Below are positions 19,961 to 30,036 of a DNA stretch of 64,000 bases, piece by piece. The stretch is from an uncultured Prevotellaceae bacterium. GTDB lineage: Bacteria; Bacteroidota; Bacteroidia; Bacteroidales; Bacteroidaceae. The stretch covers positions 1-64,000 of the forward strand of contig CAMOTI010000157.1 of assembly GCA_946625675.1 (NCBI GenBank). The letters are read 5' to 3'. The notes beneath the pieces were generated by a model. It made no database searches. It saw only the letters and a list, made by a program, of their open reading frames with translations, and was not told the DNA's origin. The translations under genes were made by a program, and so were the position numbers. Positions within the stretch are counted from its first letter, which is position 1; every line of letters begins with the position of its first letter.

Positions 19961-22900
19961 TTACTCGCCGGCAGCTATGATATTGATTACGGCCACGATG
20001 TCGGAGATATCCACGTTGTCGTCCTCGTTCACGTCGGCATCCTCGTACGTGGCTGTGCCGGCTATCTGGTTGATGATGGCAACGATGTCACTGATATCCA
20101 CGCTTCCGTCGCGGTTCACATCACCTTTCAGCTTCACCACCGTTGACTTCACACGCAGCTTGCCGTCGGTCAGCAGTGTCGAGATGTCCCACTCCTGGGT
20201 CTCCGACGGACGCTCCGGGATGATGGTCTTGATGCCAGTGCCCGACACGGTGCCGAGCGATGAGAAGAGAGTGAAGACCGCGTCGTCGGGCAGAGGTGCC
20301 GTCACCTTGTCCATGTTCAGCTCCAGCGTGGCGTTGCTCACCGTGAAGCTTCCGGTCACGGCCATGCGGTTATTGCGCAAAGCCGTCCCGTCGTAGTAGA
20401 GCGGGAAGGCGATGATGCCGCCGCTGCTCACCGTCGCGCCTCCTTTCAGGTTCAGACGGTAAGAGGTGCCTATCAGCGTGTCGCCGGCCAGGATGGTTCC
20501 GCCGTTGTTCACGTTCACCTTCGAGCTGATGCTGCCCTTGCCCATTAAGGTGGCACCGTCACGAACATAATAGGTGCCGCCAGTGGCATGCGTGCCGTTC
20601 ACAATCAGGCGGCCACCCTCCACGTAAGTGGCTCCGCTATATACGTTCGTTCCCGTCAGACGCCAGTCGCCGCTGCCTTCCTTGTATATCGTGGTCGTTC
20701 CGTTATACTTGGAGTTGGTCGAAACCGCACAGTCGTCAATCACGCCCGCAAACGTCTCGTCGGTGTTTGCGCCGCCGATGCGCCAGGTCATCTTATGGCC
20801 GGCGGTCTGCTTGCTGCTTCCTGACAGGCTTGTTCCCGACACGCCGCTCAGACCACCGATATGCAGGTCGCCATTGGTCTCCCAGTAGGCCATGCGGATA
20901 GTGCCTTTCAGCTCTACCACTCCATTAGGAATGCCCTTGTTCTGAAGCAGGAAGACGGCATCCTTGCTCGTTCCGTTAGCTATGAGACGGCCGTAGAAGT
21001 TGGTGAAGTCGCCCTGGAAATATTCCCTCGACCAGTTGGTCTGGTACTCGATGGTGCCGTTGCCGGAGAACGGACTCTTGATATAGCAGTTGCGATGGGG
21101 CTGGAAGCCGCTTGTAGTGCCTTCCTCTGCCTCTATCGGGAAGTAGTAGGTGCAGTAGTTGTCGTTGGCGTCGTTCGTCACGAGCGTGCCGCCGGCAAGC
21201 ACCAGCTTCGACGACACGTCCTGGCCCTCGCCCAGATAGACTTTCTTGTCCTCGATATTGCGGAGATAAGCCAGCTTCAGCGTGCCGCTCCGCAGGATGG
21301 TGGCCCCGTCGTAAGCGAAGAATGCTGGGGATGAAGGCTGGACTGTGCCATTGCCGCCAAGGATAAGGTCGCCGCTTCCTTCCACCTTGCCGTTCATCGT
21401 CACCGTGGCTGCCTTGGCCTTCACGTTGAATGCGGTGCTGGCATACATGTTGGCACTGCGGTTTGTGGAAGTCGACGCACCGGTGTATTCCCATGTGCCG
21501 CCATCCCAGATCCAGTTCTGTCCGAACTCGGAGGATGCTCCAATCGCACTGTTGACGTCGCCGTCCTTCAGCGTGTTGAATGAGAAGGTGCCGCCATGCA
21601 GGACGGTCGCACCTTTATAGCTGTTCGTGGTGGTGACGGTGAGCTTGCCGTCGCCGGCCTTGTTCAACGACCCTTCGCCCGAGATGCCTCCGGTTCCGGA
21701 GAGGGTGATGTCGCCGTCGGTATTGACCACGGTGGCGAGAGGTGTGACTGTGGTCTCGACATCCACCTTGATGGTGTCGCCACTATCGAACAGCACATTC
21801 GAGCCGTCCTTGAACACCTGGTCATTCTCTTTCCAGTTGGTGGCCTCCAGGTTCCACGCTCCGTCTGTCACGGCCCATGTGTAGTCGGGACTGTAGTTGG
21901 CGATGTCCACCATCTCCACCTGCTTCGGCTGGGTCTTCACGGTGACAGCGCCGGTATAGTCGGAGTAGGTCTCACCCTTGTAGGCGCGCATACGGACCTG
22001 ATAAGCGGCTCCAGGCTCGAGTCCCTCGACGTTGTAGCTTTCCGTGTCTGCATCAATCTTGGCTACCTCCACCCATTCGCCGTCTTTCTCCATCTCCAGG
22101 GAGAAGCCGTCCTCGCCTTCCGTGAAGTCATACCATTGCAGGCTCACGCTGTGGTCGGTGGACGACGCGTACGACAGCTGCTGGGGCACGCGCAGATAGA
22201 GCACGCGGTTCGCCTTGCTCAGCCCGTTGATATAGTTCTCGATATTGGCATAGCCGTTATCGGCGATGCTCATCGCGTCGTTCTTTCCGGGATCCGTGCC
22301 GTTGGCGCTCTCCCATTCGTCGGGCATGCCGTCGCCGTCGGTGTCGGCAGGCTTGTCGAACGACTTGAGCCCCCAGGCGGTGGGTGCTCCTATCGAGAGC
22401 TGCGACTCGGAGGAGATGATGGCGCCTTCCTTGCCGAACGACTGGCATTGATGCACCATCAGGCAGTCGGCCAGGTCGCGGTAAGGAAGCGACGCACCGA
22501 CGTCGGGCAGCAGCGAGTCAATCAACTGCGTCGCGCTCCAGGTTGGCAGTTCCGGGTAGTTATAGGGCTTGGAAGCGAACGTAGGGCCGCCGCCATATTC
22601 GCTCTTGGGTATCTCATAGGCGTTGAACTTTCCGTCGGCGTTGCGGTCCTGCCAGTTGTCGTTGGCATAGATGCTGAAGTCGCTGTTGCCGCTCGTGATG
22701 GCGTTGCCACCGCCGGCAGGGCCGTTGATGAACAGGTTGTTCGTCACGTTCACCCACGACTTGCCCGAGGAGTCACCGCCCATCAGGTAGCAACCGTCCT
22801 TCCAGTTGTAGACGATGCAGTTCACGTACTGGCTCGTACCCTTCACCTTGTTGTTACGGGTGCTGTTGTCGCAGTAGAAGTTGCGGTACAGCGTGATGGA

Positions 22901-23491
22901 GTCGCTCTGGATCAGACCGCCGGCCGAGTGCGTCAGAAGTCCCTGGCCAATCACGCAGTTCGACAGCGTGATATGGGTCGGTGCCGTCCCTTTGCTGTCC
23001 CAGTTGATGGAGAAGGTCTCGTCAAGTCCCCACGCAAACGAGCAGTGGTCGAAAATCATGTTCGTGCCGTTGGCCACGCCGGCGCAGTCTTTGCCAGAGG
23101 TGCCGCCCTTGCCCATGCGGAACTTCATATACCGCACGATGAGGTTGTTAGCGGAGGAGAACGTCACGCCGTCGCCATACACCACCACGCCCTCGCCGGG
23201 TGCGGTCTGTCCGGCTACGTAGAGGTTGGATGCGAAACTCATGCGCGACGTGATATTGATCACGCCGCTCACGTCGAACACGACGATTCGGTTGGGCTGG
23301 CTCACCGCCTCACGCAAGGAACCGCTGCCGCTGTCCTTCAGGTTGGTCACGTGATACACGCTGCCGTAACGGCCGCCAACGGCATATCGCCCCCACCCCA
23401 CGGCACCGGGGAATGCCAGCTGCTTCTGCTGGCCGGCAGCCGGCAACAACGAAGCCAGCAGCAATGCTGATGTCAGTAGTATTTTTTTCAT
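19961..23491 (-). CDS. Multidomain secreted pectate lyase (PL1-like) with FN3, autotransporter-type beta-strand repeats and C-terminal dockerin-like repeats
   Basis: LAFPGAVGWGRYAVGGRYGSVYHVTNLKDSGSGSLREAV..DHCSFAWGLDETFS; KGDVNRDGSVDISDIVAIINQ..DADVNEDDNVDISDIVAVIN. Start trimmed from 23590 to the signal peptide MKKILL. Confidence 0.85.
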   Translation of the reverse strand: MKKILLTSALLLASLLPAAGQQKQLAFPGAVGWGRYAVGGRYGSVYHVTNLKDSGSGSLREAVSQPNRIVVFDVSGVINITSRMSFASNLYVAGQTAPGEGVVVYGDGVTFSSANNLIVRYMKFRMGKGGTSGKDCAGVANGTNMIFDHCSFAWGLDETFSINWDSKGTAPTHITLSNCVIGQGLLTHSAGGLIQSDSITLYRNFYCDNSTRNNKVKGTSQYVNCIVYNWKDGCYLMGGDSSGKSWVNVTNNLFINGPAGGGNAITSGNSDFSIYANDNWQDRNADGKFNAYEIPKSEYGGGPTFASKPYNYPELPTWSATQLIDSLLPDVGASLPYRDLADCLMVHQCQSFGKEGAIISSESQLSIGAPTAWGLKSFDKPADTDGDGMPDEWESANGTDPGKNDAMSIADNGYANIENYINGLSKANRVLYLRVPQQLSYASSTDHSVSLQWYDFTEGEDGFSLEMEKDGEWVEVAKIDADTESYNVEGLEPGAAYQVRMRAYKGETYSDYTGAVTVKTQPKQVEMVDIANYSPDYTWAVTDGAWNLEATNWKENDQVFKDGSNVLFDSGDTIKVDVETTVTPLATVVNTDGDITLSGTGGISGEGSLNKAGDGKLTVTTTNSYKGATVLHGGTFSFNTLKDGDVNSAIGASSEFGQNWIWDGGTWEYTGASTSTNRSANMYASTAFNVKAKAATVTMNGKVEGSGDLILGGNGTVQPSSPAFFAYDGATILRSGTLKLAYLRNIEDKKVYLGEGQDVSSKLVLAGGTLVTNDANDNYCTYYFPIEAEEGTTSGFQPHRNCYIKSPFSGNGTIEYQTNWSREYFQGDFTNFYGRLIANGTSKDAVFLLQNKGIPNGVVELKGTIRMAYWETNGDLHIGGLSGVSGTSLSGSSKQTAGHKMTWRIGGANTDETFAGVIDDCAVSTNSKYNGTTTIYKEGSGDWRLTGTNVYSGATYVEGGRLIVNGTHATGGTYYVRDGATLMGKGSISSKVNVNNGGTILAGDTLIGTSYRLNLKGGATVSSGGIIAFPLYYDGTALRNNRMAVTGSFTVSNATLELNMDKVTAPLPDDAVFTLFSSLGTVSGTGIKTIIPERPSETQEWDISTLLTDGKLRVKSTVVKLKGDVNRDGSVDISDIVAIINQIAGTATYEDADVNEDDNVDISDIVAVINIIAAGE

Positions 23492-23513
23492 ATTGTCAGT
23501 TTTTTGTTTAGCA

Positions 23514-23579
23514 AGTTTTCCGGGCTTTCCGGATTTTCCGGGATATCCGGGTTTTCCGAACTTTCCGGAATCTCCGGTT
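23514..23579. repeat. 9-bp-period tandem array (TTTTCCGGG-type unit)
   Basis: ttttccggg ctttccgga ttttccggg atatccggg ttttccgaa ctttccgga atctccggt. Confidence 0.9.
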
Positions 23580-23586
23580 AGTTCAA

Positions 23587-25686
23587 TCATTCATATATCG
23601 GAGTCCGGTTGGGTATGTCCGGAGTCGGTTCCGTGATGTCCTTTCCGATTTCGTTGACCTTCAGGTTGTCGAAATAAGGGGTGCTGGCCTTACCATCTTC
23701 CACGTCGGCCAACAGGCCGGCCATACCGTGATGATAGAGGAAGTCCTCCGCTTTCAGCACCTGGACACCGTCAACAAAACCGATAATCTCAGTCCCTTTG
23801 AACTGCAGTTTCAAGGTATGCCATTCGTTGGAATGGATGTTCTGAAGCGCGGTCTCGCCCAGGATTTTCTCGCCGCCCTCACTGTCGTCGTTCAGGGCCT
23901 TGAGCGTGGCCTGCTGCTCGGCGTCGCCCTCCACCTTCTTCTTGTCCACCTTGCCACGGACCACCACAAGGCGGCAGGTGCCTTTGTCGTCCAGGCGCAG
24001 ATAATACCCCTTCGGGATAAATCCCCAGCCGAAGCCGAAGTGGTTCAGACGGCCCATCACCGCTGCTGCGTCTCCCTCGTTGAGCAGCACGTCGGCGCTC
24101 ACCTCGTAGTCGCTCCACTCGTCGTCGCCGATGATGGTGTAATGTTTCCAGTCGGGAGCCCAGCTGATGGTCGGACGGGGCACCACCTGACGAACACAGT
24201 AGCCATGACGGAGCGGAGCGGAGACGATTTCAAACGCACCGGCGATGTCGGCGAAGTAATGGGGAAGGTAGCCCCACTGCTCAGGACTGCTGTACTGGTC
24301 GAAGTTGTCAAAATAAGGGAACGGGAACGGCTCTGAGGGCGGAACGGCATGGACGGCCTTCTTCTGACCGCGGGTGGTGGACAACGAATAGACGGCATTG
24401 GTGTCTACGTCCAGCGTAAACTGCTTCCCGTCGGTCTTGATGTCGTCCAGGCGGACGAACTGATCCTCCGCATCGCTCTTCCATACGCACAAATCCTCCT
24501 TCGAGAGCCCTTTGAGTTTGAACGACAACGTCTGCGGCTGTTTCGCCCCCTTGGTCTCGATAATGATGGAATAGTCGTCGGCATCCGGCGCTTTCAGCGT
24601 CACCATGGAGCCGCCGCCCTGGAGCAGCTGGCATCCGCTGGGCATATATTTCCACCCGATCTTGGTGAACTGGCCATAGTGGGCATAGCCCCACAGGTTC
24701 TCGCGGACGCGGTAATGACCGCTCCAAGGCTCGTAGGCCAAAACCATCGGAGGGTCTTCGGCATAGGGCTCGGTGGGATACAGAGCGGCGATATCGTACC
24801 AGTTGACAATCTTGGTCACACCGGAGTTGATGTAGTTCTTATTGAAGCACTCCACGATACCGATCAGGCAGTCATAGCCTTTCAGATACACGTGGTCCTC
24901 GGTGTTCCAGATCGGCTTGCCGTACTTCTCTGCGATTTTCTGGTTCTCTTCCGACACGGGGTCAACCTCGTTGAACACGTGGCCACCGATGATGTCGACA
25001 GAGATACGCAGGGCCTCGTCAGTCTCCATGTCCTTCACGAAGTTGAGCTTTCCTTTATACCAGTTGTCGAACGCATGAATCTTCACATACTCAAAGCCGT
25101 TGTCGTCGAAGGTCTTGCGCATCATCTTCGCAAACTCGTAGCTGTCGCCTTTTTCGTTGCGGCAGCCCATGGCGTCCATCTTCAGGCCATAGTTGCTGTA
25201 AAGCCCGCGAAGCCACGACACATAGTAGTCTGCAGCGTCCTGACTCCAGAAATTGCCGTCGCCCACCCATCCGGGAGCGCTCCAGGCTGCTCCGTCGAGC
25301 GACAGCTCAGGATTACGTTTCTTGGCTTCCTGCATCACCCACCACGTGTAGCCGCGCTGGTAATTCAGGTCGTCGCGGGTATGCATGTGGGAGGGCATCG
25401 AACCCTGGGTGGAGTTGCCGTCGCCGGGCACCTCCACGAGCAGCGTGCTCACCGAAGCGCCGTGCATCGGCTTATATACCAGGTCCAGAATCTCGCTGCG
25501 CTGCGGCTCTGGGTAGTCCTTCAGCAGGGCCGACGTGCCGCCACCGCCGTTCACGATGCCGATGCCGTCGAAACGTTTGCCGGCTTTCTTGCCGTTCAGT
25601 TCAAAATGCTGTACACTCTCCGTCTGCGCCGTCAGCGACAACACAGAAAACAAAATCAGGGTTAATGTAGTTAGTTTTCGTCTCAT
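23587..25686 (-). CDS. Glycoside hydrolase family 59-like (galactocerebrosidase-like)
   Basis: RFDGIGIVNGGGGTSALLKDYPEPQRSEILDLVYKP..GASVSTLLVEVPGDGNSTQGS, WSAPGWVGDGNFWS, YGLKMDAMGCRNEKG. Confidence 0.82.
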   Translation of the reverse strand: MRRKLTTLTLILFSVLSLTAQTESVQHFELNGKKAGKRFDGIGIVNGGGGTSALLKDYPEPQRSEILDLVYKPMHGASVSTLLVEVPGDGNSTQGSMPSHMHTRDDLNYQRGYTWWVMQEAKKRNPELSLDGAAWSAPGWVGDGNFWSQDAADYYVSWLRGLYSNYGLKMDAMGCRNEKGDSYEFAKMMRKTFDDNGFEYVKIHAFDNWYKGKLNFVKDMETDEALRISVDIIGGHVFNEVDPVSEENQKIAEKYGKPIWNTEDHVYLKGYDCLIGIVECFNKNYINSGVTKIVNWYDIAALYPTEPYAEDPPMVLAYEPWSGHYRVRENLWGYAHYGQFTKIGWKYMPSGCQLLQGGGSMVTLKAPDADDYSIIIETKGAKQPQTLSFKLKGLSKEDLCVWKSDAEDQFVRLDDIKTDGKQFTLDVDTNAVYSLSTTRGQKKAVHAVPPSEPFPFPYFDNFDQYSSPEQWGYLPHYFADIAGAFEIVSAPLRHGYCVRQVVPRPTISWAPDWKHYTIIGDDEWSDYEVSADVLLNEGDAAAVMGRLNHFGFGWGFIPKGYYLRLDDKGTCRLVVVRGKVDKKKVEGDAEQQATLKALNDDSEGGEKILGETALQNIHSNEWHTLKLQFKGTEIIGFVDGVQVLKAEDFLYHHGMAGLLADVEDGKASTPYFDNLKVNEIGKDITEPTPDIPNRTPIYE

Positions 25687-25847
25687 TATGATTATGTTAA
25701 TTATGTTTGCTTCATCCCTGTGCAGACTTAAGCCTGTAGAAATGCGTCATAGTGCGTCTTGCAACGATATCCATAGCCAAAGTAAATACACTATTCACTT
25801 CGTAGAATCTTGTCACGATTACCTTCGGTGAATCTCCTACGCCTCAA

Positions 25848-25923
25848 CAATGCTCAAGCAAGCTTGGCATTGTATTCGGCTTAAACGGAGATTTCGGCAA
25901 AGTTCAAACAAGTTTGACTTTGC
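25848..25923. repeat. Two related hairpin units in tandem (caatgcTcaagCAAGcttggcattg and gcaaagTtcaaaCAAGtttgactttgc)
   Basis: Each has a long stem, a CAAG loop and one bulged T. Confidence 0.75.
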
Positions 25924-25952
25924 GCTCGCTGCTCCAAGATTTCACTTTTCAC

Positions 25953-26159
25953 TTAAAAATCCTCTTCCTGCTCCATCGCCCACAGTGCGTAGGCGGTCTC
26001 ATTGCCTTCTTCGAGCACCTCAATTTCCACATCGCCGCTCCGCCCTTTCGACGGGCCGTCGGGAGCGGGTTTGCCACTGCCCGGACCTGAGTCCACCAGC
26101 AGGGCATGGCTGAACGTTATGACTGATTCTACACTTGGCTTTATATATTTCGTTTTCAT
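25953..26159 (-). CDS. Small peptide (68 aa), 'YxKP' N-terminus, acidic C-terminus
   Basis: MKTKYIKPSVESVITFSHALLVDSGPGSGKPAPDGPSKGRSGDVEIEVLEEGNETAYALWAMEQEEDF; resembles P2/P3 in this window. Confidence 0.65.
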   Translation of the reverse strand: MKTKYIKPSVESVITFSHALLVDSGPGSGKPAPDGPSKGRSGDVEIEVLEEGNETAYALWAMEQEEDF

Positions 26160-26333
26160 AAATTTTCTTTTTTCTGTTTTTTCCTTATATCTCCAACAGA
26201 CAAATCCTTTGCAATAAGCATTCACTGAAAAGATTCCCATTGCCCGTCGTGTGGCTCGCGATAGCATCACGGGCCATCAAAGCCTCCGCAACGGCAAGAG
26301 TAAATACACTTTTCACTATTCACTCTTCACTTT

Positions 26334-29300
26334 TCACTTAACAAGCACCTTCTTTCCGTTATGGATATACACGCCACGGCCTGGACGGCTCACACGTTGT
26401 CCCTGCAGGTTATACCAGCCGTTGTCCATGCTTCCGCCATCTACAGATGTACGTGCCAGCGGAGTACAGATGCCTGTGGCCTGACCGCCACCGTCTCCGA
26501 TGACGATGCTGACCACGCCGGCGCCTCTGATCACATTGCCCCTGTTCTCAAAATAGGCAGAGAACGGATCAACGACCTCTCCGTCGCTGCTCACACGGAC
26601 GAAGGCGTTACCGTCAGCGTTCAGCACGTATCCGTTGGTGATGACAGCGGGCGTGTACGTTCCTTTCATGCTCAGCTGCTGGCCAGTGATGCTGCATTTC
26701 GCGTCGGTGCTGAACTCCGTGATGTCACCGCTGAAAACGAGCTCCTTACCGTCAAGATTCCAGTTGTCACCGTAGGACTCGTCGGGAACAGCGATAAGAT
26801 ATGGAATATTGGCCTTGAGCTCGCTCCCGGCGACATAGTCGAAGTGGGCCTTGCCGCCCTCTTCATACAGGAACTGGTAGAGCCAGAAGTTCTTGCCGGT
26901 GTCACTGGCGCTTTTAAACCAGTCGACGGGCTCTCCCTCACAGCTGACCTGAGTGGCTTCAAACGGAAGTACCAGCGTGCTCCAGCCGTCTTTGCTGTCT
27001 TCCTTGCTTCCTTCGAACGAAGCGGTATAGCTCACGGCGTCGGAGACGAAGTCCCACAGGATATAGAAAGGATAGTTCTGATAGAGATGGATGACGTCGG
27101 CCGACGTACCCTTCACCACGTTCTGGCTGGATAGGCTCGACGGCACCGTCTGCCTGTCATCGAAGTAATAGATGCAGTTCGGATTGCTATTGGCAACCAC
27201 ATCCACTCCGGTAAGATCACTTAGATAGCTGAAATCCACAGCACCAACATATGCTGGAATTTTGATGACGCTTTCCTTGGCTACATAGATGGACTCCCCG
27301 TCAGCATCGTAACATAGCACACCGTCCGCCACGAAGAAAACAAAGCTGCCTAGCAGATTGTCATCTGAAGGGGTGCCGTTATATACTTCGTATGCGTATT
27401 CTGTGCCAGGCGCAAATCCTGATTTGTTAATAGAGAAACGGCTCTGTCTGCCGGCTGCTATAGAGTAGCTATAGTAAGAATACCTTGTGTCACCCTTCAT
27501 CTTTATACAGAACGGTCCACTGAGGGTTGCGTCGGTCTGGTTATTAATAGTGAACGTTCCTGTAAGACTGCCGGAGGTGATGTAGTTCTTTCCGTCTGAC
27601 TCAAACATGTTATCAACGTCAAACGTAAGGAACACGCCTGTTTCGGGTTCTGCTGAAGCTAAGGATATCACAGTGGCCGTCCCAAGCAGTTTGCTGCACA
27701 CGTCTCCGCTGATTTCCCAGAAGTAAAGCGTGTGTTCTCCAACACTCGTCGGGGTGAAATAGAAATAGGCGGTGCCGGGTCCGTTGGCATAGGTATAGAC
27801 GCCGGCAATGGTGCTTTCCAGATTGCTTGCCACGGACTCATAATCATAGTTTTTCAGGTCACCAGAATAGTCGGCCACCATCACCACCATCCCGTTGTAT
27901 TCCTCATCGGTGTTGTTCTGGAACGTGGCTTTCACTTCCTGGAATGTACCGGTATAACCCGTCCCGGTGAACGCTGCACCGGTCACGCTGAGATCGCATT
28001 CCTTCGGATAGACCTCCACGCTGGCGACCGCGCCGTTCTCGATGGTCACCACGGCATAGTTTCTCTTGTAGCCATTTGCCGGTCCCCACTGGCTCAGGTC
28101 GTTGCTCGCAGTGGTACTCTGCACACCAGTGACGGTGTAGGTGCCGTCAGAAAGTTCGGCTGCCAGCTGGTTGTGCGGGATGCTGGGTGAATAGTAATAG
28201 CCGCTTTGAAGTCCGGAAGCATTGGTGATGCGGTAAATCCAGGACACCTTACCCTCGCTGTTCACCACGCCGAAGCTGTAGTATATCGTTCCGAGCGTCT
28301 GCGTCGTGTTGTTCGACATGTTCATGGAAAGATTGTTTCCACCGTCGGCCACATTGCTGACGGTCAGCCCGTCGGTGCCGGATATCGGCTCTGTCGCCTC
28401 GGGCTGAAGGCCGATCAGCGCGTCCTGCATGAAGGAATAGCCGTCCTCCGTGCTGCTCGCACCGGCTCCGTCGTTACTCTCGGAATTGAGCACGGAGAGG
28501 GAGAAATAGCCGTTGTACGTTCCGCCCCAGCCCCAGTTGATGTGGTAAAGACCATCGCCGTCATAGCCGTCGCAGATAAAGGAATGTCCTCCGCCGGTCG
28601 ACTGTCCGGAATACAGTACGGGCCTGTTTGCGGCCAGCTCGCTATAGATGAGCGCTTCCCACTCTGTGTTGGTATAGTCGCTGCGGTCAGCCAGGTAGGC
28701 GTTGGGATTATAATGGAAATAGTTGATGAAGGCCTTCAGGGCGTCGGGCGAGGAGGCCGACGAACCGCCGGTGCCGTAGTTCATCTTCGCGCCCTGACCG
28801 CAGTAGCGCATCAGCGTGCCCACGGCCTGAGCTGCGGCCGAGTTGACATCAGTCAGGTCAGTGCCGATATATTCGTCTTGCATAGCGTCCCAGTCAAAGG
28901 TGATGGAAGGCAGCTCGGCAAGTGTGCCGATGGTCGAGTTTGACGTGTACGAAGGCACGGCAGTGGTAGCATTCCGAGGCCATTTATGATAGTACATCAC
29001 CTGTGCCATAGCAGTGGCCACGCAGCCCGTCAGGCAGTGACGGGTTTCACCGTCTGGATAGTTATAATTCGGGCAATTCCAGTTATAGGCTTCTCCCGCT
29101 GCCGTCTTGATACTTCCCTGGTTCCATTCCGACGTGGTCAACGGACTGATGGGCGACTTCACCGACACCGGGGCTTTCTGCTTCGAGATTTTCCTGGCAC
29201 CTCCCGCATTGGCATGCTGAACCAGACGGCCCACATTCGTCACCCAGGCCTTCACATTATCGGGCATATTGCCAAGGTCGAACGTTCCATCATAGCCATA

Positions 29301-29561
29301 GGCCAGCACCGGATCTGTCTCGTCTGAATTTGCAACAAGCACAAATCCGCCGTCACTGGCGTTCACGGCATAAAGGCCGTCGTTCACTTTCTCTGCCCGC
29401 AAGTTTCTCAATTTCTGAGAGACGCCCCTGCGGCCGGACTGATGACGGCGGGCACTTAAAAACTCTCCCGCACGGCTGACTGCCTCCTCCTGGCTGATCT
29501 GAGCAGACGCACCGACCAGCAGGACCAGATAACAGCAGCAAAACATTAAAATTCTCTTCAT
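26334..29561 (-). CDS. C10 family cysteine peptidase (streptopain-like), secreted, with C-terminal sorting-like tail
   Basis: CLTGCVATAMAQVMYYHKWP, GGGHSFICDGYDGDGLYHINWGWGGTYNGYFSL; tail NLQGQRVSRPGRGVYIHNGKKVLVK; start trimmed from 29705 to MKRILMF. Confidence 0.9.
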   Translation of the reverse strand: MKRILMFCCCYLVLLVGASAQISQEEAVSRAGEFLSARRHQSGRRGVSQKLRNLRAEKVNDGLYAVNASDGGFVLVANSDETDPVLAYGYDGTFDLGNMPDNVKAWVTNVGRLVQHANAGGARKISKQKAPVSVKSPISPLTTSEWNQGSIKTAAGEAYNWNCPNYNYPDGETRHCLTGCVATAMAQVMYYHKWPRNATTAVPSYTSNSTIGTLAELPSITFDWDAMQDEYIGTDLTDVNSAAAQAVGTLMRYCGQGAKMNYGTGGSSASSPDALKAFINYFHYNPNAYLADRSDYTNTEWEALIYSELAANRPVLYSGQSTGGGHSFICDGYDGDGLYHINWGWGGTYNGYFSLSVLNSESNDGAGASSTEDGYSFMQDALIGLQPEATEPISGTDGLTVSNVADGGNNLSMNMSNNTTQTLGTIYYSFGVVNSEGKVSWIYRITNASGLQSGYYYSPSIPHNQLAAELSDGTYTVTGVQSTTASNDLSQWGPANGYKRNYAVVTIENGAVASVEVYPKECDLSVTGAAFTGTGYTGTFQEVKATFQNNTDEEYNGMVVMVADYSGDLKNYDYESVASNLESTIAGVYTYANGPGTAYFYFTPTSVGEHTLYFWEISGDVCSKLLGTATVISLASAEPETGVFLTFDVDNMFESDGKNYITSGSLTGTFTINNQTDATLSGPFCIKMKGDTRYSYYSYSIAAGRQSRFSINKSGFAPGTEYAYEVYNGTPSDDNLLGSFVFFVADGVLCYDADGESIYVAKESVIKIPAYVGAVDFSYLSDLTGVDVVANSNPNCIYYFDDRQTVPSSLSSQNVVKGTSADVIHLYQNYPFYILWDFVSDAVSYTASFEGSKEDSKDGWSTLVLPFEATQVSCEGEPVDWFKSASDTGKNFWLYQFLYEEGGKAHFDYVAGSELKANIPYLIAVPDESYGDNWNLDGKELVFSGDITEFSTDAKCSITGQQLSMKGTYTPAVITNGYVLNADGNAFVRVSSDGEVVDPFSAYFENRGNVIRGAGVVSIVIGDGGGQATGICTPLARTSVDGGSMDNGWYNLQGQRVSRPGRGVYIHNGKKVLVK

Positions 29562-29956
29562 AAGTTTGTATTTTTTTATTTCTTCTATTTCTTTCAACCA
29601 CCCTTGTATCTCAGCTCTAAACTCTAAACCCTCAACTAATAAAGTTACAAAATTACGAAAAATCCCCCACAACCACAAATAATTACATAAAAAACAAGCG
29701 CTCATGAAAAATCAGGGCAGACAAAACGGATATTCTTGCCTGTCCTGATGATTAAAAAGATAACGGATTTGTCTGAGTCTACCATGGGAAAAGCGTTCGT
29801 TTTAACGTCATTTTCTTTTCTGAATCGTACACAAAATCTTTGAAAGAAAACTATTAATCAAATATACCATCAACAAAGATAATCCCACGGCCTTCCAGGC
29901 TGGTAACCACCTCACCCCGCCCCACAAACCTCCCCGGTGTTGAGAGGATACCGCCC

Positions 29957-30036
29957 GTCTGACCCGTCCGACTTGTCCGACCCGTCCGACCTGTCTGACC
30001 CGTCCGACCCGTCTGACCCGTCCGACCCGTCTGACC
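29957..30036. repeat. 9-bp-period tandem array (GTCCGACCC-type unit)
   Basis: gtctgaccc gtccgactt gtccgaccc gtccgacct gtctgaccc gtccgaccc gtctgaccc gtccgaccc gtctgaccc. Confidence 0.92.

Noticed and set aside
21596-23470. 624-aa plus-strand ORF opposite the PL1-like gene
   Set aside because: Shadow ORF produced by GC-rich codon bias on the true minus-strand gene; sequence is His/Val/Arg-rich with no recognisable domain
23514-23590. Collagen-like N-terminus (GKFGKPGYPGKSGKPGK) of the 1209-aa ORF
   Set aside because: It is the translation of the 9-bp intergenic array; a clear signal peptide start (MKKILLTSALLLASLLPAAG) follows at 23491
24349-25665. 438-aa plus-strand ORF opposite GH59-like gene
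   Set aside because: Shadow ORF within a confidently coding minus-strand gene
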